Source of the DNA: Parabacteroides hominis
Lineage (GTDB): Bacteria; Bacteroidota; Bacteroidia; Bacteroidales; Tannerellaceae
Length of the DNA stretch: 20,469 nt
Direction: 5' to 3'
Assembly: GCF_014287585.1 (NCBI RefSeq)
Contig: NZ_JACOOJ010000055.1
Location: forward strand, 1-20,469
How positions within the stretch are numbered: the stretch's first letter is position 1; each line of letters opens with the position of its first letter. Position numbers and translations under genes: made by a program. The notes below the pieces were generated by a model. That model saw nothing but the letters and a program-made list of their open reading frames with translations, searched no databases and had not been told where the DNA came from. Positions 1 to 8,177 of this stretch are shown here, piece after piece.

Positions 1-113
1 CAGTTCTCTTTTATTTTTTACTTATTTCTGTAGGATTACTTCCCGAAGAGAGACAATTGAGAAGACCAAAGATGTTTTAAAAATAAAAATGGATAATAAA
101 CGGGCGGCATAAC

Positions 114-145
114 AAAAAAAGAAGGCATCCTTTTCAGACACCTTC
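114..145 (-). terminator. Orphan intrinsic terminator, minus strand
   Basis: Read on the minus strand, GAAGG...CCTTC form a stem extended by two G-T wobbles and T-A, C-G pairs, followed directly by seven T. The nearest minus gene (the S9 peptidase) already has its own terminator at 613-657, so this one has no obvious gene to serve. It may end a short unannotated minus transcript or a gene lying partly outside the window. Confidence 0.5.
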
Positions 146-436
146 TTGTAACTTTCCTTTACTTATTTCCGCCGTCCGGAACGTTTCGATGTTCTACTTT
201 TTCTCTCAAGTAGCGAAATAATGACCAAAATCAGCCTCTACGCGTGTGTTTCGGTGACCGGAATGAACACGAATAACATTGGAAAACTGTCGATCAGAGA
301 CGATTTTTAATACAAAAAAGTGCATGGAAGGCGTCTTTTTACTGTAGTTGAGCTGACTTTTGAGCAGGTGGAAACATGTTAGTTGGGGATATTCGAAAGT
401 GATAATTGATTTGTTTTCATAGGATTATGTTTTTTC
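146..436. other. Gene-poor stretch, nothing recognised
   Basis: I see no convincing gene here. A 39-codon minus-strand reading frame (206-325) and a 29-codon plus-strand frame (about 221-310) are present, but neither resembles a known family. The base composition is AT-rich. The stretch lies between an orphan minus terminator and the large palindrome at 437-572. Confidence 0.4.
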
Positions 437-572
437 GGGGTGGACGAGGTGGACGTTAAAATGCACTTTTGTAAACTTTATATACGATGGTAATGGTATT
501 TATAGTGGATAATACCATTACCATTGCGTATAAAGTCTTGGAAACGCAAAATAACGTCCACCCCGTCCACCC
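437..572. repeat. 136-bp imperfect palindrome (MITE-like)
   Basis: Two nested inverted repeats share one centre near 505. The inner arms (475-500 and 511-536) read ACTTTA..TACG-A-TGGTAATGGTATT against its complement, with only small bulges. The outer arms (437-464 and 545-572) each carry two head-to-tail copies of GGTGGACG followed by GTTA, in opposite orientation. The whole unit could fold as one long cruciform or RNA hairpin. No transposase is seen nearby. It could be a non-autonomous mobile element or a dispersed repeat. Function is unknown. Confidence 0.7.
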
Positions 573-612
573 TGTTTCTTGCCCCGTTCATCATTTCCCC
601 CGCTCCCGTCCG

Positions 613-657
613 AAAAAGAACGGCTCCCGTCCGGTAAGACCGGGGACGGGAGCCGTT
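613..657 (-). terminator. Bidirectional intrinsic terminator after the S9 peptidase gene
   Basis: The 14-bp GC-rich arms AACGGCTCCCGTCC (619-632) and GGACGGGAGCCGTT (644-657) form a perfect hairpin. On the minus strand it is followed by five T, so it should end the transcript of the peptidase gene. On the plus strand six T follow at 661-666, so it could work in both directions. Confidence 0.8.
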
Positions 658-750
658 GTCTTTTTTCACCTGCCGTTTACAGGGCAGTGATAGTATCGGC
701 ATCCAAGCCGGTGCAAGTCATGATGGAGGCGGTGCACCAACTTTTCCATT

Positions 751-3219
751 TTACAACGACTTTTCCGGATACATGGCATTCCACCATTCCGGTTGGTCTT
801 TGAGCCATTTGGCGAACCAGGCGTAGATGGTTTTGTTCCATTCGGCTCGTTTCTTGTAGTCGAAGATCTGGTGGTTCTGTCCTACAACCTGTACGAAAGC
901 TGTCGGTTTGCCTAACAGTTTCAGGGCTGTAAACATCTGGATGCTTTCGCCGATCGGGACGTTCGTGTCGACAGTGCCATGCAGGAAAAGGATCGGGGTG
1001 TTGATCTTGTCGGCATTGAACAGCGGGCTTTGCAACGTGTACATATCCCGTGCGTTCCAGGGATAGCTGTTCGCACTTGCCAGGGCGCTGTAGGAATATC
1101 CCCAGTAACCTTCGCCCCAATAGCTGGTGATGTCGCTGATTCCGGCATGTGAGATGGCGGCGGCAAAGATATCCGTTTTCGTTTGCAAGTACTGGCTCAT
1201 GAAGCCGCCGTAGGAAGCGCCGATACAGCCGATCTTCTTGGAGTCCACAAAGTTGTGTTCAGCGCAGAACTTCTTTGTCCCTTCGATGATCTCGTCTCCC
1301 GTACGCTCTCCCCATGCATTCACGTGGCGGGCGGAAAACTCCTGTCCGAAGCCGGTTGCCCCGCTGGGCTGGATGATATAGACGATGTAGCCCAATGCCG
1401 CATACACGTGCGACGGATACCGGTTTTCGAGCGAACGTTCCGTCGGGCTGGTTCCTCCGTAGTAGTTCACGATCATCGGATATTTCTTATCGGGATCGAA
1501 ATGAGGCGGCAGGTAATAACGGCCGTAGATCGTGTCGCCGGCAGCCGCCTGGAAATTCCAGTCGTGCACTTCGCCGAGGATGACGTCTTCCAGAATGCCG
1601 GCAGAGAGGTCTTTCAGGCAAACGGAGGTATTCTTTTTCAGGTTGACGGAATAGAGGCGCTGTGAGTTGGAGGCGCTTTCGCCGAAGTAGACCAGTTCGG
1701 GAGCTGTTTCGGCGAGCGTGAAATCCGAGAGGATATCTTCTTTCAACGGGACAGGGCTGATTTTCCCGGTTGCCGGATTCAGGACGTACAGGCGTACGCA
1801 ATCCTTATCTTCTCCCTGCAAGTAGATTTGATTATCGCCTTTGTTCCAAACGAAGTTTTGAACCGAAGGATTGAAATCTTTGGTGGCAGGCGTCGCCTGC
1901 TTGCTTGCCGGATCGTAGAGGAAGAGCTGTCCGTCGCTCATGTTGGAAGTCTGTCCCGGTGCGATATTCAAGCCTATCTTGTCGAACGCCTCTCCGGATG
2001 CGGCAATTGCCAGCATCCTGCCGTCGGGTGAGAATTGGGCGTAGCTGATGAACGGGTCTTTCAGAAGGAGTTCCGTTTCCAATGTTTGCAGATCCATCCG
2101 ATAGAGCAAAGTAGTCGAAAACGGACGTTTCGTCAGCTCCCGTTCGCTGCAAGTGAAGAGCAGATAGCGACCGTCGTCGGAAATGTCGTTGACGGAAGTC
2201 GAAGTGTGTCCGTAGGTAAGGCGTTGGAACACTCCGGTTGCCAAGTCGTACTTATGGATGAACGAACGGGTGCGCCATCCCGGCTGACGGTCGTCAGGCA
2301 CAAGGATTTCCTGAAGGTCTTCCCCTTTCTTCGGCCCCTCTTCGGCGACGTTGAACAGCAGGAAGTCTTCTGTCGGAGCAAAGCTGAACCAGCCGTCGGG
2401 AAGGTTGCGGGCAAGGACTGATTCGGCCTGGGTTACCGGGTCGATCGTGACAAGTTCTTTTCCCTGCATGCCTTTGCGGGTATAATAAAGACGGTTACTG
2501 CGGGGCATCCAGCTATAATGATTGCTGCCGCTTTCCATTAAAACCTGCCCTGTGGCCCGGTCGGTCACTTGTTGAAACGATTCGGTATCGCCACCGGGAT
2601 AAGTCGTCTGGTAGGCGGTCAACAGGTATTTGCCGTTGGGGGAGAGGCTGACGGAGCGGAAGCGTGTACCGTCGAAGACATCGTTCAAGGTGTAACGCTT
2701 CTCCGGGTCGGTTGTCGCCGTGACAACGGCTTTGCTATCCGTCTTAAAGGTGGCTTTCGGGATATTGTTCGTTTCGTCCGGGGCGGTGAGGTATTTGATT
2801 ACGACTTCGTAGCGGCGGGGTTCGAGCGTGAGCTTGAGCTCGCCGTTGGCGGGTGTCTGTTTCTCGTTGTCGATATATACTTCGTAATGCTCCGGCCCGC
2901 TGACCAGAAGAGTCCCGTCCGTATAACGGTCGCTGTTCAGATAGAAGGAGGCGAGGCTGACGGAGTGGTTTTTGCTTTGTCCGGCCGGAGTTGCGGCATC
3001 CAGCGTCCGGTTGCTTTCCCGGACGTTGTTGAAGGGGATGGCGGTTTTTAATCGCTCGGCGTCTGTAAATTTCTTACTGTTCACGTCAAGGCTGTCGACG
3101 ATGAACGGCCCTTTTATTTCATAAGGGCCTGCATACCTGAGCTGCTTAACCGGGACCTCTTCGGCAAAAAGGTTGCAACAGATGCAAAGGGCGGAAAGGA
3201 TAAGTATGTTTCTTTTCAT
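751..3219 (-). CDS. S9 family (prolyl oligopeptidase-type) serine peptidase, exported
   Basis: An 822-aa protein of the alpha/beta-hydrolase S9 family, probably trimming peptides in the periplasm. It starts with a signal peptide (about residues 1-19, ending near LFAEE). A long middle part (about 170-560) has beta-propeller-like repeats of the kind SLSPNGKYLL and SPDGRMLA. The C-terminal catalytic domain (about 580-815) shows the full triad: nucleophile Ser669 in GASYGGF, Asp751 in HGTVDTN and His783 in GQNHQIF, in normal order and spacing. NYYGG near 605 fits the oxyanion-hole region. The N-terminal 150 residues are not recognised. The gene lies 132 bp downstream of the GH20 gene, same strand, with an inverted repeat between them, so co-transcription is possible but not certain. 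Exact substrate preference (DPP4-like or acylaminoacyl-peptidase-like) cannot be told from sequence. Confidence 0.93.
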   Translation of the reverse strand: MKRNILILSALCICCNLFAEEVPVKQLRYAGPYEIKGPFIVDSLDVNSKKFTDAERLKTAIPFNNVRESNRTLDAATPAGQSKNHSVSLASFYLNSDRYTDGTLLVSGPEHYEVYIDNEKQTPANGELKLTLEPRRYEVVIKYLTAPDETNNIPKATFKTDSKAVVTATTDPEKRYTLNDVFDGTRFRSVSLSPNGKYLLTAYQTTYPGGDTESFQQVTDRATGQVLMESGSNHYSWMPRSNRLYYTRKGMQGKELVTIDPVTQAESVLARNLPDGWFSFAPTEDFLLFNVAEEGPKKGEDLQEILVPDDRQPGWRTRSFIHKYDLATGVFQRLTYGHTSTSVNDISDDGRYLLFTCSERELTKRPFSTTLLYRMDLQTLETELLLKDPFISYAQFSPDGRMLAIAASGEAFDKIGLNIAPGQTSNMSDGQLFLYDPASKQATPATKDFNPSVQNFVWNKGDNQIYLQGEDKDCVRLYVLNPATGKISPVPLKEDILSDFTLAETAPELVYFGESASNSQRLYSVNLKKNTSVCLKDLSAGILEDVILGEVHDWNFQAAAGDTIYGRYYLPPHFDPDKKYPMIVNYYGGTSPTERSLENRYPSHVYAALGYIVYIIQPSGATGFGQEFSARHVNAWGERTGDEIIEGTKKFCAEHNFVDSKKIGCIGASYGGFMSQYLQTKTDIFAAAISHAGISDITSYWGEGYWGYSYSALASANSYPWNARDMYTLQSPLFNADKINTPILFLHGTVDTNVPIGESIQMFTALKLLGKPTAFVQVVGQNHQIFDYKKRAEWNKTIYAWFAKWLKDQPEWWNAMYPEKSL

Positions 3220-3261
3220 GGGAAATATGTTAGAATATCAAAACATCTTTATTATACATTT

Positions 3262-3344
3262 TTTAGGCACGGATTTCACGGATTACACGGAGATGAGAAA
3301 GAGAATCCGTGAAATCCGGGTAATCCGGGTAATCCGTGCCTAAA
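3262..3344. repeat. Inverted repeat built of CCGTGwAATCC-type units
   Basis: TTTAGGCACGGATT at the left end is matched by AATCCGTGCCTAAA at the right, and both arms carry further short GGATTnCACGG / CCGTGAAATCC or CCGGGTAATCC units. It fills the gap between the GH20 stop and the S9 start. No T-run follows on the minus strand, so it is not a classical terminator. This type of intergenic repeat is dispersed in many Bacteroidetes genomes. It may still influence read-through between the two genes. Confidence 0.7.
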
Positions 3345-3351
3345 TATCTAC

Positions 3352-5676
3352 TTACTGGAGATTGATCTCGTCTACGAACAAGAACGCCGGATTACCCGCA
3401 CCTCCGTGCCATGACGGAAGTTTGTCGCTCTTGATGATTACTTCGACGTAGCGGGCTTTTACCGGGTCGAAGGAGATTTCCTGCGGGTAAAGGCCGTCTT
3501 TGTCGTCTTTGCCTAAAGACGGGATTGTCTTGGATGCTACTTCCTTGAAGTTCTGTCCGTCGTCCGAAACCTTTACGGTAACGCCTGCCGCGCCCATGAT
3601 CCAGTCCCCTTTCACAACATTCGTGTTGAAGGACACTTTGCTGAACTCGGCCGGTTCTTTCAGGTCGATAACGGCATCCAAGTCCTTGCCCTGGAATCCT
3701 AACCAGCGTCCGGTCTTGTAGTTGTCGTTGCCGCTCAGGCCGTCGGTCAGTTCAGGGCCTCCGTTGAAGTCATAGCCTCTGCTGGGAGCCACCTTCAATG
3801 TGACCGGCTTGGCTGTCGCCTTGTTGAAGTCGATCTTCTCGGAGAAGATGCGGCTGTTTCCGGTCGGGCGGACAGCTACGGCTTTTATTTCTGCATTTTG
3901 CTTGATGCGGAGAGGGGCTTCGTATTTCGGGCTGGCTGCCGTCGGTTCGCTGCCGTCGAGCGTATAATGGATATCGGCGTTTCCTTCGGTTTCGAGCGTC
4001 ACGACGATTTCGCCTTTGTCACCGTCGGTAGCGAAGGAGGCACGGATGTCGAAGATGTGTTTGGCGTAGTTGTAACCCAAACGATCGTAAAGTTCGGTCA
4101 TGCGGACCAAACGAGGCAGGAATGCCTTGAAATCCTTCGGGGCATTTGTCCATTGCACTTCTGCCAATGCATCCATGCGCGGCAATACCATATACTCGAC
4201 CTGGCTGAATGTCGGGATGTATTCTGTCCAAAGGTTCGCCTGCACACCGGTTACATATTTATGATACTCTTCCGGGATTCCGGCAGTCGGTTCGAACGAA
4301 TAGACGCGTTCCAACGGCAGATAGCCGCCGATGGCAAGCGGATCGTGTTCCGTGTCGGTAGACTGGTAGTAGTCGAAATAGAGGTAAGAGTTAGGCGTCA
4401 TAATCACATTATGTTTCTGTTTGGCCGCTTCGATGCCTCCGTCTACGCCGCGCCAGCTCATCACCGTGGCGTTCGGAGCCAGTCCGCCTTCCAGGATTTC
4501 GTCCCAGCCGATGATATGGCGTCCTTTGCTTTCGACGAATTTCTCCATGCGTGAGATGACGTAGCTTTGCAGGTATTCTTCGGCACTGTGCTTGCTGTCT
4601 CCCTTGATGCCTTCCGCCTTGATGCGGGCCTGGCACTTCGGACAAGTCTTCCAACGCACTTTCGGGCATTCGTCACCGCCCACGTGGATATATTCGGACG
4701 GGAAGAGGTCGATCACCTCGCCGAGCACGTCTTCGAGGAAGGTCATGGCCTTTTCATTACCGGCACAGATCACGTCGTCGGAAACGCCCCACTGTGTCCA
4801 TACTTCATAAGGCCCGCCCGTGCAACCCAATTCCGGGTAGGTCGTGATGGCTGCCAACTGGTGTCCCGGAAGGTCTATTTCGGGGATGATCGTGATGAAA
4901 CGTTCTTTGGCATAAGCGATCACGTCGCGGATTTCATCTTGTGTATAGAACATGCCTTCGCCATACGGCTTGCCGTCATATTTGCCGGAGTTACGGCCTA
5001 TGACGGTTTCCTTGCGTTGCGCTCCGATACGGGTCAGTTCCGGATATTTCTTGATCTCGATGCGCCATCCCTGGTCGTCCGTCAGATGCCAGTGGAAGCG
5101 GTTCATGTTGTGGAGGGCAAGAATATCGATAAACTTCTTGATCGAGTCGGTCGGGAAGAAATGGCGGGAAACATCGAGGTGCATACCGCGGTACGGGAAA
5201 CGCGGATAGTCGTTGATGCTGGCTGCCGGAAGTGCGATATCCATTCCTTCGGCCACGGCGGGGATAGACTTGCGCAAGGTCTGCACGCCATAGAATATGC
5301 CGGCGTTGGATGCCCCGGCGATCTCGACGCCGTTCTCGCTCACCAGCAGGCGGTAGCCTTCCGGGTTCCGGATGTCGGATGCGATCGACAGATGAATGCC
5401 TTTGTCTGCGTTTCCGGCGATCACTTTCGGTTCATATCCCGTAGCCTCTTTGATATAGGAGGCGAGGAAACGGGCGGTCTGTTCCATTTCCGTATCGCCT
5501 TCCTGATAGGAGATCGGGGTAGACGGTTTCAACAGGAACGGGGCGCTGCCTTGTGCCACCACCTCTTGCGGAAGCGGGATAATGGCATAGTCTCCTTGTG
5601 CTTTTTTACTTTCCGAACAGGCCACGGCTCCGGCCACGGCTGTCAGGATACATGCATACTTCGTTAGTTTGTTCAT
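3352..5676 (-). CDS. Beta-N-acetylhexosaminidase, GH20, lipoprotein
   Basis: A 774-aa glycoside hydrolase that removes terminal beta-linked GlcNAc/GalNAc, typical of mucin, N-glycan or chitin-oligomer use. Residues 1-20 are a lipoprotein signal with lipobox AVAC (Cys20), so the enzyme is probably membrane-anchored. Domains in order: GH20b (about 32-155), the TIM-barrel GH20 domain (about 160-510) with the signature HVGGDE, giving the catalytic pair Asp335/Glu336, a chitobiase C-terminal-like beta domain (about 545-615, with YTLDGSEPT), and a discoidin/F5-8C-like carbohydrate-binding domain (about 625-774). HWHLTDDQGWR near 196-206 is the usual family motif. The Dabb gene lies 37 bp upstream on the same strand, so both may share a promoter. 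No SusC/SusD pair or sigma regulator is in view, so this is not a classical PUL in this window. Confidence 0.95.
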   Translation of the reverse strand: MNKLTKYACILTAVAGAVACSESKKAQGDYAIIPLPQEVVAQGSAPFLLKPSTPISYQEGDTEMEQTARFLASYIKEATGYEPKVIAGNADKGIHLSIASDIRNPEGYRLLVSENGVEIAGASNAGIFYGVQTLRKSIPAVAEGMDIALPAASINDYPRFPYRGMHLDVSRHFFPTDSIKKFIDILALHNMNRFHWHLTDDQGWRIEIKKYPELTRIGAQRKETVIGRNSGKYDGKPYGEGMFYTQDEIRDVIAYAKERFITIIPEIDLPGHQLAAITTYPELGCTGGPYEVWTQWGVSDDVICAGNEKAMTFLEDVLGEVIDLFPSEYIHVGGDECPKVRWKTCPKCQARIKAEGIKGDSKHSAEEYLQSYVISRMEKFVESKGRHIIGWDEILEGGLAPNATVMSWRGVDGGIEAAKQKHNVIMTPNSYLYFDYYQSTDTEHDPLAIGGYLPLERVYSFEPTAGIPEEYHKYVTGVQANLWTEYIPTFSQVEYMVLPRMDALAEVQWTNAPKDFKAFLPRLVRMTELYDRLGYNYAKHIFDIRASFATDGDKGEIVVTLETEGNADIHYTLDGSEPTAASPKYEAPLRIKQNAEIKAVAVRPTGNSRIFSEKIDFNKATAKPVTLKVAPSRGYDFNGGPELTDGLSGNDNYKTGRWLGFQGKDLDAVIDLKEPAEFSKVSFNTNVVKGDWIMGAAGVTVKVSDDGQNFKEVASKTIPSLGKDDKDGLYPQEISFDPVKARYVEVIIKSDKLPSWHGGAGNPAFLFVDEINLQ

Positions 5677-5713
5677 GCGTTTAAAATGTTATAAGTGAGA
5701 AAAATAATGATTC

Positions 5714-6100
5714 TTATTTAGTCCAGTAGTCCACGACGGTGACGGCAGAAGCCTTGTCTCCCAATACTTTTCCGAAAGCCTTATGGGCCGGATGGATCAG
5801 GTAGGCGTCGCGGTCGGCATCCGAATGGAAGGTCAGGAAGAAACAGTGCGTCAATCCCTGCTGCAATCCTTCGGGGCTGCAATCCGTTCCCCATTCGTAC
5901 CCTTTGATCAGGTCTATCTGGGAAGGAAGCGCGCAGAAAGCATCTTCGACTTCCTTGATCTGCTGGGCGGAAACTTCGGGTTTGAAACCGAACATGACAA
6001 CGTGGCGAAACACTTTATCCTGCTTGGAAGCATTGCTGCAACAGAGCATCAGGGCTGAAAAAGCCAGGATTGTCAGTGAAGCGAAGATTGTCTTTTTCAT
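5714..6100 (-). CDS. Dabb (stress-responsive A/B barrel) domain lipoprotein
   Basis: A 128-aa protein. The Met at 6100 is chosen because it opens a clean lipoprotein signal (MKKT, then a hydrophobic stretch and LMLCC at 17-21). An in-frame upstream Met at 6136 would add a 12-residue tail incompatible with a signal peptide. Residues about 31-128 form one dimeric alpha/beta-barrel (Dabb) domain, recognisable by FRHVVMFGFKPE at the start, LIKGYEWG in the middle and HPAHKAF near the end. Dabb proteins include stress proteins and small cyclases; no catalytic assignment is possible here. It is first in a probable unit with the GH20 gene, with a TAnnTTTG promoter element 34 bp ahead. Confidence 0.88.
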   Translation of the reverse strand: MKKTIFASLTILAFSALMLCCSNASKQDKVFRHVVMFGFKPEVSAQQIKEVEDAFCALPSQIDLIKGYEWGTDCSPEGLQQGLTHCFFLTFHSDADRDAYLIHPAHKAFGKVLGDKASAVTVVDYWTK

Positions 6101-6133
6101 GATGATCAGGATTAATTTATGATTATAGTCAGA

Positions 6134-6141
6134 CAAAGATA
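6134..6141 (-). promoter_or_regulatory. Bacteroidetes -7 promoter element (TATCTTTG)
   Basis: On the minus strand TATCTTTG matches the TAnnTTTG consensus. A TTG lies about 23 bp further upstream (6165-6167), slightly farther than ideal. The predicted start would give a leader of roughly 27 nt before the Dabb start codon. Confidence 0.5.
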
Positions 6142-6209
6142 AAGATAAATAGTCGACTCCCCTACAAGATAATGAGCTTTTTCTTTGATTTGCTGACTAT
6201 ATTGTTTCT

Positions 6210-6319
6210 GTTTCCCGCTGGTGAAACTTTTGTTTCCTGCCGGTGAAACTTTTGTTTCTTGCCGGTGAAACTAAATTTTCATGCGGGAGAAAATTTATTT
6301 TCACCCAATGGAAAAAAGT
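6210..6319. repeat. Tandem array of five 22-bp palindromic units
   Basis: Five contiguous units of exactly 22 bp begin at 6210, 6232, 6254, 6276 and 6298. The first three share GTTTCCTGCCGGTGAAAC with small changes, and the last two have diverged (TTTTCATGCGGGAGAAAA type). Each unit is itself a short inverted repeat, GTTTC...GAAAC. The last unit overlaps the 3' end of the metallo-hydrolase gene. The same kind of array, with the same period, occurs at 15346-15455. Confidence 0.85.
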
Positions 6320-7152
6320 GAAACTTTTTGATCGGTCTTGAAAAAGTCGTTAACCTTTTTCACGGTACTGCACTGGGTATAGGCGTCGTGACAGTAGATG
6401 ATTGCCTGTTTTTCAAAGGCCGCTTCTTCCAGCATCCGCATTTTCTCGTTGTAGGAAACGACAGGATAGGTATCGTATGCCGAGATCCAGGCGGGCGAAA
6501 CGCTTGCCGCCAACGGGATGACATCGCCCGCGAAGACGTATGTCCGCTCAGGAGTCGTGATGTAAGGTGCGATTTGTCCCGGCGTATGCCCGTCGAACAG
6601 GCGCAGGCCGATGCCGGGGCAGAGGTTCGTGTCGCTTTCGATGAGGCGGAGTTTGCCGCTGTCGCAGGCGGCCTGCATGTTCTCGATGAAATAGGAATCG
6701 GCTTCGAGCGCGTTCGGATGCAGGAAATTCTCCCATTGCGCACGGCTTACCCAGTGGGTGGCGTTCGGAAAGGACATTTTAAAGAGAGGCTTTCCATCCG
6801 GTCGCTCTACTTTTTGTGTCGTATATCCGCAATGGTCGAAATGGAGGTGCGTGAGGACGACATCCGTAACCTCCTCACAGGCAATGCCCCGCCTTAGCAG
6901 TTCTTCCCTCAGGTCGACCAGGCCGAAGAAGTTGTAATAGCTGAGTTGTTTCAGGTGTTTGTTGCCCGCCCCGTTGTCGACGAGCACGATCTTCCCGTTC
7001 CCGTCACGAACCAATGCACTGCGCATGGCCAGCACGCATCCGTTTTGTTCATTGCTTGGATAACGGCGACTCCAGGCTGTTTTAGGAATCGCTCCGAACA
7101 TGGCGCCTCCGTCTGCATGGAAAAAGCCCGTGTCTATAAGTTGAATATCCAT
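6301..7152 (-). CDS. MBL-fold metallo-hydrolase (lactonase-like)
   Basis: A 283-aa metallo-beta-lactamase-fold protein. The motif THLHFDH places metal ligands at His102, His104, Asp106 and His107; further ligands are His189 in GHTPG, Asp210 in FAGDV and His255 in YCHDA, so a complete two-metal site is present. Length and motif order fit the AHL-lactonase/hydrolase-like branch, but real substrates vary widely in this fold and I do not assign one. The Met at 7152 is chosen because it opens MDIQLIDTGFF, the expected first strand. An upstream in-frame Met (7230) would overlap the divergent promoter region. No signal peptide is seen, so it is cytoplasmic. Its 3' end runs into the 22-bp repeat array. 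Confidence 0.9.
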   Translation of the reverse strand: MDIQLIDTGFFHADGGAMFGAIPKTAWSRRYPSNEQNGCVLAMRSALVRDGNGKIVLVDNGAGNKHLKQLSYYNFFGLVDLREELLRRGIACEEVTDVVLTHLHFDHCGYTTQKVERPDGKPLFKMSFPNATHWVSRAQWENFLHPNALEADSYFIENMQAACDSGKLRLIESDTNLCPGIGLRLFDGHTPGQIAPYITTPERTYVFAGDVIPLAASVSPAWISAYDTYPVVSYNEKMRMLEEAAFEKQAIIYCHDAYTQCSTVKKVNDFFKTDQKVSLFSIG

Positions 7153-7170
7153 AAATAATCCTTTTTCCAA

Positions 7171-7198
7171 CAAAGATAGGGAAGTTTTTTCTTTCAAA
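7171..7198 (-). promoter_or_regulatory. Promoter of the MBL-fold gene
   Basis: Minus strand: TATCTTTG (7171-7178) matches the -7 consensus, with TTTG (7195-7198) 16 bp upstream as a somewhat close -33 element. It lies 19 bp ahead of the chosen start codon and next to the divergent promoter of the Mur-like gene. Confidence 0.5.
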
Positions 7199-7225
7199 CC
7201 CATGCAAAGGGTAAATGAAATTGTG

Positions 7226-7233
7226 TACATTTG
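7226..7233 (+). promoter_or_regulatory. -7 promoter element (TACATTTG) of the Mur-like operon
   Basis: TACATTTG matches TAnnTTTG exactly and lies 17 bp before the chosen ATG at 7251. No clear -33 TTTG is present at the usual distance. The position supports the 7251 start, since the upstream Met at 7215 would precede the promoter. Confidence 0.5.
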
Positions 7234-7250
7234 CAGGCAAAATCAGAGTG

Positions 7251-8177
7251 ATGCGAAAAGTTCATTTAATCTCCGTAACCGAGCCTCTGTTGTTTGACTT
7301 AGCCCTGGCTATTCACCAAAAAGGATATGAAGTAAGCGTATCCGGTGCAGGACTGACTGAAAAATCTCTTGCCAAACTGCAAGAAGAAAGTTGTACCTGT
7401 CATGGAGACGGATGGTTCCCGGAGAGATTAACTAAAGATATACAATTTGTGGTATTAGGGGCCGCAGTCCGTCAGGACAACCCTGAATTAATACGCGCAA
7501 AGGAACTGGGATTATTAGTGCTTTCGATTCCTGAATTCATATTTCAGCGGACGAAAGAGAAGACGCGGGTCGTTGTTGCCGGCAGCCGGGGAAAGAAGAC
7601 GATCATCTCGATGATTGTCTGCGCCCTGAAGCGGCAGAAACTTGCGTTCGACTATGCGTTGACCAGCGAAGTCCCCTTGTTGCCCGACCGTGTGCATCTG
7701 AGCTACGAAGCCCGGATCGCGATTATCGAGGGTGACGAGCATGTCACGTCCGCTTTGGAGAAACGCTTCCAGCTTGAGTTTTATCGTCCGCATATCGCTA
7801 TTCTGACTAATCTGATGTGGACTTCCGCGACCGACCATGCCACGCCGGAGGCCTACCACACGACTTTCCGCACGTTTGCCTCTTCCATCGAGCGCGGGGG
7901 TAAACTGATCTATTTCGATGGCGACCCTGTCGTCAAGCAGCTTGCCCAGGGCGTACGCGAGGATATAACGGCTATGCCTTACGACCAGCATGTCGTGGTC
8001 GAGAAAGATGGAAAGACCTATCTGCAGACTCGCTACGGGGACTTCCCCGTCTATATTCCGGACCGCTTTTTCCTGATCAATCTGAATGCTGCCCGCCTGG
8101 CCTGCCGCCAGTTAGGTGTAAAAGATGCGGATTTTTATCAGGCGTTATCCGAATATAGTGTATCTTTGCAACCATGA
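7251..8177 (+). CDS. Truncated, degenerate Mpl/MurC-like Mur ligase
   Basis: A 308-aa protein related to the Mur ligase superfamily, closest in feel to Mpl (the muropeptide-recycling ligase that joins murein tripeptide to UDP-MurNAc). It keeps a Rossmann-like N-terminal part (about 1-100) and an ATP-binding central domain (about 105-300), with EGDE at 160-163 followed by a stretch ending YRPHIAIL, as in Mpl. Differences from active ligases are visible: the N-terminal GxGGxxM loop is replaced by SVTEPLL, the P-loop reads GSRGKKT (111-117) instead of GTHGKTT, and the entire C-terminal substrate domain (~150 aa) is missing. The stop codon overlaps the DUF4924 start (ATGA), so there is no room for a lost downstream part and the gene appears stable, not freshly broken. 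It may be a non-catalytic or repurposed paralogue. Confidence 0.8.
   Translation: MRKVHLISVTEPLLFDLALAIHQKGYEVSVSGAGLTEKSLAKLQEESCTCHGDGWFPERLTKDIQFVVLGAAVRQDNPELIRAKELGLLVLSIPEFIFQRTKEKTRVVVAGSRGKKTIISMIVCALKRQKLAFDYALTSEVPLLPDRVHLSYEARIAIIEGDEHVTSALEKRFQLEFYRPHIAILTNLMWTSATDHATPEAYHTTFRTFASSIERGGKLIYFDGDPVVKQLAQGVREDITAMPYDQHVVVEKDGKTYLQTRYGDFPVYIPDRFFLINLNAARLACRQLGVKDADFYQALSEYSVSLQP

Noticed and set aside
206..325. 39-codon minus-strand frame starting MHFFVLKIVSDRQ
   Set aside because: No family resemblance, promoter or neighbour supports it; kept only as a possibility in the orphan-terminator finding.
4567..5667. 366-codon open frame on the plus strand
   Set aside because: It lies entirely antisense to the GH20 gene, whose domains and catalytic residues are clear; the opposite frame is open because of codon bias in a GC-richer gene.
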